Shown here one piece after another: positions 59,043-64,000 of a DNA stretch of 64,000 nt. Source of the DNA: Camelus bactrianus. Lineage: Eukaryota; Chordata; Mammalia; Artiodactyla; Camelidae. The notes under the pieces were generated by a model. That model searched no databases, was not told the DNA's origin, and worked only from the letters and a program-made list of their open reading frames with translations. A program made the translations under genes and the position numbers. The first letter of the stretch is position 1. Each line of letters opens with the position of its first letter. The stretch is from assembly GCF_048773025.1 (NCBI RefSeq), contig NC_133547.1, positions 5,094,001 to 5,158,000 on the forward strand, written 5' to 3'.

Positions 59043-59808
59043 ATGGAGCCCTGTCGGTCCCTGGCCCTGCTGACTGGCTCCCTGGGCCTGATGTCCATCT
59101 TGGTTGCTCTGAGCACGAATTTCTGGTTCGTGGCCGAGGGGCCCACCTCTTCATCTCATTCGGGCCTCTGGCCAAAGGGGCATCAGGACTCAATAGCAGG
59201 TAAGGGGGAGCCATCTCTCTCGGGGTGGGGAACAGCCAGGGCTGACAGGCACTCAGAGGTCCTGTGTCTAAGCAGGCTACATCCACGTGACACAGAGCTT
59301 CTGCATTCTGGCCACCCTGTGGGGCCTGATCTCTGTGAGCTTCCTGGTGATGTCCTGCATCCCCTCACTGTCTGCCCCTGGACGTGGCCCCCTGGTCTCC
59401 ACCTTCACAGCCTTTGCCGCAGGTAAGGGCTCCGGGCTGCACCTGGGGCATTGGGACCTGGGGAGTTTCTGCAGGGGGGCTGAGCTGTCTCTCTCATCTC
59501 CACCCCCAGCCCTCTCCTTGATGGTGGCCATGGTGGTCTATACTATCGAGCGGTGGAACCAGCCTGGACACCCCCAGATCCAGTCCTTCTTCTCCTGGTC
59601 CTTCTACCTGGGCTGGGTTTCAACTGTCCTCTTTCTGTGTGCAGGTGACTGCTGCCCTGGGAGTTTGGGGGGAGGGGGGAGGGGGTCCACCGGGGGCTCT
59701 GAGGGAGCAGGGCAGGGGCAAGGGCTCTAACTTCTCTCTGCCACCCCAGGCGGCCTGAGTCTGGGTGCTCACTGCGGGGCGCACCGGCCCGGCTATGAGA
59801 GCGTGTGA
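59043..59808 (+). CDS. NKG7: Natural killer cell granule protein 7
   Basis: Four-pass membrane protein of cytotoxic granules in NK and T cells, needed for efficient granule exocytosis in mouse. Exons 59043-59199, 59276-59422, 59510-59644 and 59750-59808 close in phase to 165 aa, identical to the human length. The start MEPCRSLALLTGSLGLM, first loop 'SGLWPKGH', second-helix region 'GYIHVTQSFCILATLWG', fourth-helix start 'FFSWSFYLGW' and C-terminal 'HRPGYESV' all match. Four membrane segments fall at about residues 8-28, 60-80, 93-113 and 132-152. The whole coding region spans under 0.8 kb with short introns, as in other mammals. AATAAA at 60210-60215 is the likely end signal. No defect is seen. 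Confidence 0.97.
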
Positions 59809-61884
59809 ACCGTGTGGATGGCTTTGGGGCCCTGCCCTCTGAAGGCACCATCAGGAGCCGCGGGAAGCTCTGGTTCTCCTCCCAGTCCTCACTCCCAGCC
59901 TCTGCAGCCTCCTTCCTTTGTGTCTTCGTTCACTCCACAAAAATTTGCTGGGACCCAGTTATTCCGAGGTTAATGCAGCCCCAGCAGAAGCTGACGACAC
60001 GCCAGCTCCACAGTGGGAGACCCTGGGCACCCAGAGAGTGTTCCCACCCAGGGTGGGGGCCGGGGTGGGCTCGGGCTCAGCCCCAGGGCTCTCTCCCCCC
60101 TCCCCCTGGCCTTTGTCTCTCCCCTTTGTCTTTTTATCCCTTTTATTCTCGCCCCTCTCTTCTTTTGTCACACTTGCCTTCACTCTTAGCCCTCCTTGCT
60201 CATTTCATTAATAAATTCACTCCTGCAGTTGGCTTTCCCCGAGTGCATCCTTTCTGAGGGGGCCTCCCACTGGGGGTGCTGTGGCGGGTCAGACCGGACC
60301 CTGCCCACCAGGGGCTGCAAGTCCGGTGGGGGCAGGCAGAGCCCAGGGCGGGCACAGCAGGAGGGCTGGCTGTGTCGTGGGGGTGGGGTGGGGTGGGGGG
60401 TGGAGGTGAGCTCTCTGAGGAGACAGAGAACTTCTCAAGGGCCAAAGGAAGGTAATGCAGGTAGTGGGACCCTAAGGCAGAGGCGTGGAGAGGGTGGAAG
60501 TTCTCAGAGGATGGAGAAGAGTGCTTTGCAGCTGAATGGAGAATGTGGAGCTGGTGGAAAATGAGGATGGAGAGACAGGTGGCAGTCAGTGCCTCTAACT
60601 CAACAGTTGTCTGTCTCTGTCTCTGTCTCTGTCTCTGGTGGGTGATAGGGAGCTAAGAGAAGAGGGTGAACAGGGGAGGGACAGCATCTTCTCTGAGCAC
60701 CAGAAAGCTCCCTCTGGGGCACATGGGGGAAGCCAGAGGTGAGAGGAGATCTTGGCCACACAACAGGTGGGACGTAAGACAGGACAAGGCTGGGCTGGAG
60801 CCAGGGCATGAGATGGAATGGAGGAAAGGAGCCAGAAAGATTCAGGGGGTGGGAGGAACCGGACTCAGGGATCCAAGGGCTTTGTGGAGTGAGGGGCAGG
60901 AAGAGGGCAAGGAGAGTGCCCAGGGGGTCTGGTCCAACTAACTGAGTGGGATGATGTGGTCATTTCTGGTTTTGGTGGAAGATGCTGAGATCAACTGGGA
61001 TATGGTTGCGGGCTAGGGTCTGGGAGAGGGCCGGGAGCATGTGAGGATTTAAGGCTAAGGCTCAGGAGGACACCTGGGCTGGAGATGGCATTTGGGATGC
61101 TCTCAGAGCATTGGTGGTCACTGGAGCTGTGGGAGTGTGGAAGCTCCCCCGAAAAGAAGATACAGAATGGAGCCTCCGAGAGAACCCACACTGGGCGGTG
61201 GCGGGAGTAGGAGCAGGAGGCTGCAGGGGGGCCTAGGAGGGCACAGTCAAAGAGCTGGGGACAGGAGAACTTGGGGAGGGTCAAGGGAAGAGAAGTTTCT
61301 AGAAGGACATGGGCTACCGTGTCATCACCTTCAGACGCCCCCAGTCCTGCGGTTTGACTCTGAGCTGTTACTTTGCTAGAAGAGCTGCCCCGTGTGCGTG
61401 CGTGTGTGTATGGGTGGGTGGTTATCTCTTTAAACAGCCACGGATTCTGGAATTCCTACTGCCTCACAGAGACCTGGTTTCCCTTCCCCCACCCCTCTGG
61501 GCTCTGTCTGAGAAGCCCTGGGAGCTGGAATGGGTCACTTAGGTGAGTGTGTGCAGAGATGAGGGGGGTGGGGGGGTGGGGGAGTGGAGGAGGGGTGTGG
61601 CACTGGACAGGCCAAAGGCATGTGAGGGATGGAGGTTTCTGGAAGACAAGGAAACTCCTAAGCAGTGATGCCTGAGGGGAAAGGAGGGCTTGGGTCTGAG
61701 AGGGGCCTGTGGGGGATCCCCATAAGTAGGGGCCAGAGGCAGGGTGCTGGGATAGCCATCTGGGATATGGGGGGACATATGGAAGAGGGTTTCAGGGACT
61801 TGAAGGAATGGGGCGAGGGGCCTGGGGGTGGGAGAGGTGTTGGCCAATCCTGCATGTGTGGTCCTTGGCAGCAGCCTCCCTGGC
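59809..61884. other. Between NKG7 and CLDND2, no gene seen
   Basis: After the NKG7 3' UTR (signal at 60210-60215) the sequence is G-rich and unassigned. A (GTCTCT)n microsatellite lies at about 60606-60636. A G-rich run with a (TG)-rich segment lies near 61390-61420. Confidence 0.4.
60210..60215 (+). other. NKG7: Polyadenylation signal, NKG7
   Basis: AATAAA about 400 bases after the NKG7 stop; it is the first canonical hexamer downstream. Confidence 0.6.
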
Positions 61885-63295
61885 ATGGGGGTGAAGCAGA
61901 ACCTTCAGAGTGGGGGCACCTTGCTGGGCTTCTTGGCTACCAGCCTCACGATTCTGTCCACCACCACCAACTACTGGTTCCGTTACTCTGGGGGGCCACA
62001 GTGGCCTGTGGCAGGAGTGTAACAGTGGCATGTAACCCAACATCCCCGGCCAGAGTGAGGCCCGGCCGCCCCAGTGTCAGACCTCCACTGGACAGACAGC
62101 CCCCAGACAGACCGATCACAGCTAGCCCCCTCATCTGACACAACTGCGGGGCACATCCTGCGGCGCCCCCAAATCTACCCTTCCATCTAAGTTCCAGCTA
62201 CCCCTCCGTGACCAAGGCCACCATGATCTCCCACTTTGGCATCTGCTTCCCTGTTGCAACATTAACGGGCCCTCATGATGTAACTGCCAAGTCCCCATCC
62301 AAACCCCTGACTCTGCTGCCAGCCCAGAACTGGCGGGTGGGGTTGGTGGCCAGGGAAGGTGCCAGCGGGGCTGATGCGACCCGCTCTCCCCCAGCCATGC
62401 TGGCGGTGACTGGGGCGTTCATGGTGCTAGCGGCGGGCTCCGGCATCGTGGGCTTGGTGATGGGGCTGCGGATTCTGTGCCAAGAGGGCGACCCACGGGG
62501 CCAGACCACTAGCGCCATCTTCTTCCTCTGCGGTGAGACGGCAGCGGGCCGCCAGGCATAGGGTGGGCCTGGAGTTTGGAGGGGCAGGGGCCCAGGGGTC
62601 GCGACTTGAGGCATGGGTATGGGAGCCGGGAGCTGGGGCTGGAGACCGAGAGGATACGGCGGGGATCAGAAGGACAGCTCTGGTGGTGGAGGAGCTAGAG
62701 AGGCGGGGCTAGGGGCGGGGCCGGGGAGAAGGGGTAGAGCCCGGACGGGGTGGGCTCGAAGGGCGTGGCCTGGGGCGGTGGGCGAGGCCAGGGTGGGGCC
62801 TGGGTGCAGCCTCTTGGCCACGCTCACCCGGGGGGTGGGCGGGGCCCAGGCCTGCTGCTGCTGATCGCCTTGACAGGCTGCTATATAGTGAAGAATATGT
62901 GGAAAAACGACGTCGTCTTCTCCTGGTCCTATTTTTTGGGGTGGCTGACTTTATCCTTCTCTGTTCTCGCGGGTAATCTGGACAGCGGAAGAGGGTGGAA
63001 GAGACGGTCCCGAAGAACACCCCCTCCCTGCAGAGACTCCTAGCCACTTCCCGGAAACTCCACAGTGACTTCCCAGGGACTCCCCAACACATTCCACTCC
63101 GGGCTCCCGGGGACCCGGCAGAAAAGCACTTGGAGCCCCAAACTCCAGTCCCTGGGGCCCTCCGGGTCATCCGCCCCGGGACCTACCCTCCTCCACCTGC
63201 CCTCCATTCTCCTCCCGCCAGGCTTCTGCTTTCTGCTGGCGGACATGATCGTGCAGAGCACGGATGCCATCAGTGAATTTCCAGTGTGCTTGTAA
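61885..63295 (+). pseudogene. CLDND2: CLDND2 (claudin domain containing 2), exon 1 broken
   Basis: Exons 61885-62054, 62395-62532, 62850-62972 and 63222-63295, all with GT/AG junctions, total 505 bases; minus one that is 168 codons, exactly the human 167 aa plus stop. Exons 2-4 are open and well conserved (MGLRI, VKNMWKND, 'FSWSYFLGW', and the end 'DAISEFPVCL'). In exon 1 the start MGVKQNLQSGG and helix 1 are fine, but the run of Gs at 61990-61995 has six where the frame needs five. In the restored frame (GHSGLWQECNSGM) a TAA at 62033-62035 replaces the codon expected to encode the second Cys of the GLW-C-C claudin signature. As read, translation ends at about 45 aa. The G-run could be an assembly error, but the stop cannot be explained that way. 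Alternative: a start downstream giving a partial protein. AATAAA at 63313-63318. Confidence 0.85.
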
Positions 63296-63349
63296 CCGCA
63301 GGTGCTTGGCAGAATAAAGGAACGGCTTCCACCGCAGCGGCTCCATGTG

Positions 63350-63700
63350 ACTTTCTGGGGGACCTGAGGACGCAGATACGGGGGTACTTGGAGGCTCAGG
63401 GAGGGCGTAAGGACACGAACCTACAGGGAACATTGTAGACATGGGGGGGACACGGGCGTGGTAGAGACTCGGATATAGAGAGGACAAGGGACATGTATTT
63501 GGAGGGGACGGGGACATGGGGATAGTGGAATCAGGGGACATGGGCGCATAGAGAGGATATAGGGACACAGACACGGAGGAAAAGTGGAGACAAGGACGGG
63601 GGAGGACAGATATGGAGGAACGTAGAGGCGCGATCATAGAGGGGACGAGGAACACGGGCTTGGAGAGAATGAGGTAGGGGGAATGGGACACGGGTTGGGC
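63350..63700 (+). repeat. Degenerate minisatellite after CLDND2
   Basis: Units of roughly 30 bases around 'ggggacacgggcatagagagg' recur about ten times with changes, G/A-rich on the + strand. It ends near 63690, ahead of the ETFB promoter region. Confidence 0.65.
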
Positions 63701-63779
63701 ACTAGGGGAGAGGGTAGACCCGAAGGCATTGGGAAAAGTTTAGGAGGTCTTTTCTGAACTCCTCTCCAGGAACGCGTCC

Positions 63780-64000
63780 CTCCCTCGCGGGACCTTTCCC
63801 CCAGTTCCTGGCCACACCCCCTTCACAATGTCCTTTTTTCCGGGTTCCGCCTCTCTCCCAGGGATCTGCTCCTCATTGGCCCGCATCTACTTGCCCCACC
63901 TCTCTCCCCTCCGGCCTCCCGATTGGTCCTTCTGGGCGGGCGGGGCGGGCACCGCGGCTGTTGACTGGCTGGCGGCGCGGAACGCAGGCGCAGAGAAGGA
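63780..64000 (+). promoter_or_regulatory. ETFB: GC-rich promoter, probably ETFB
   Basis: Two ATTGG (reverse CCAAT) boxes at 63875-63879 and 63922-63926 and overlapping GC boxes (GGGCGGGCGGGGCGGGC, about 63934-63950) precede a GC-rich segment that runs off the window ('aacgcaggcgcagagaagg'). In human the next gene in this direction is ETFB, the beta subunit of the mitochondrial electron transfer flavoprotein. Its start codon would lie just outside the window. Assigned by synteny and promoter type; no coding base is visible. Confidence 0.65.

Overview
The window is mammalian and almost certainly camelid (camel, llama or alpaca). At least twelve copies of the tRNA-derived camelid SINE, with its A/B-box head and AT-rich tail, are scattered on both strands, several with intact target-site duplications. 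The gene order matches human 19q13.41 read in reverse: CD33-related Siglecs, SIGLEC10, C19orf84, LIM2, NKG7, CLDND2 and the start of ETFB. All genes lie on the + strand.

Layout. 0-1 kb holds a dead Siglec (V-set and C2-set exon relics). 3.8-9.9 kb is an inhibitory, four-Ig, SIGLEC5/6-like gene with an ITIM, whose sialic-acid-binding Arg is replaced by His. 12.4-17.5 kb is a three-Ig SIGLEC8/13-like gene with a Lys in its membrane segment and a cytoplasmic tail stopped before any ITIM. 21.9-25.0 kb is a SIGLEC14-type gene with the membrane Arg and a short tail. 33.9-40.2 kb is a complete five-Ig SIGLEC10. Between these genes lie L1 fragments, SINEs and old LTR fossils. 45.0-45.2 kb looks like a promoter with several CCAAT boxes and a CRE but has no recognised gene. 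47.7-49.0 kb is C19orf84, a factor in piRNA-directed DNA methylation. 50.6-54.4 kb is LIM2, 59.0-59.8 kb is NKG7, and 61.9-63.3 kb is CLDND2. The last 150 bases are probably the ETFB promoter.

How the genes work together. The Siglec block reads as a paired-receptor set. Two genes have ITIM tails (the 3.8-kb gene and SIGLEC10). Two have a basic residue in the membrane and almost no tail (12.4 kb and 21.9 kb), the design that lets Siglec-14, -15 and -16 couple to the ITAM adaptor DAP12. Three of the four retain the essential Arg. The 3.8-kb gene and SIGLEC10 share a nearly identical tract of about 450 bp (exon end, intron and Ig exon) with sharp edges, which points to recent gene conversion. 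LIM2, NKG7 and CLDND2 form a second family block of four-pass PMP22/claudin-type proteins. LIM2 and NKG7 rebuild to exactly the human lengths (173 and 165 aa). CLDND2 has a one-base insertion and an in-frame stop in exon 1.

Limits. Exon boundaries were read by eye from GT/AG sites, phase and remembered family sequences. No alignment or database search was run. Repeat family names are from memory of consensus sequences.
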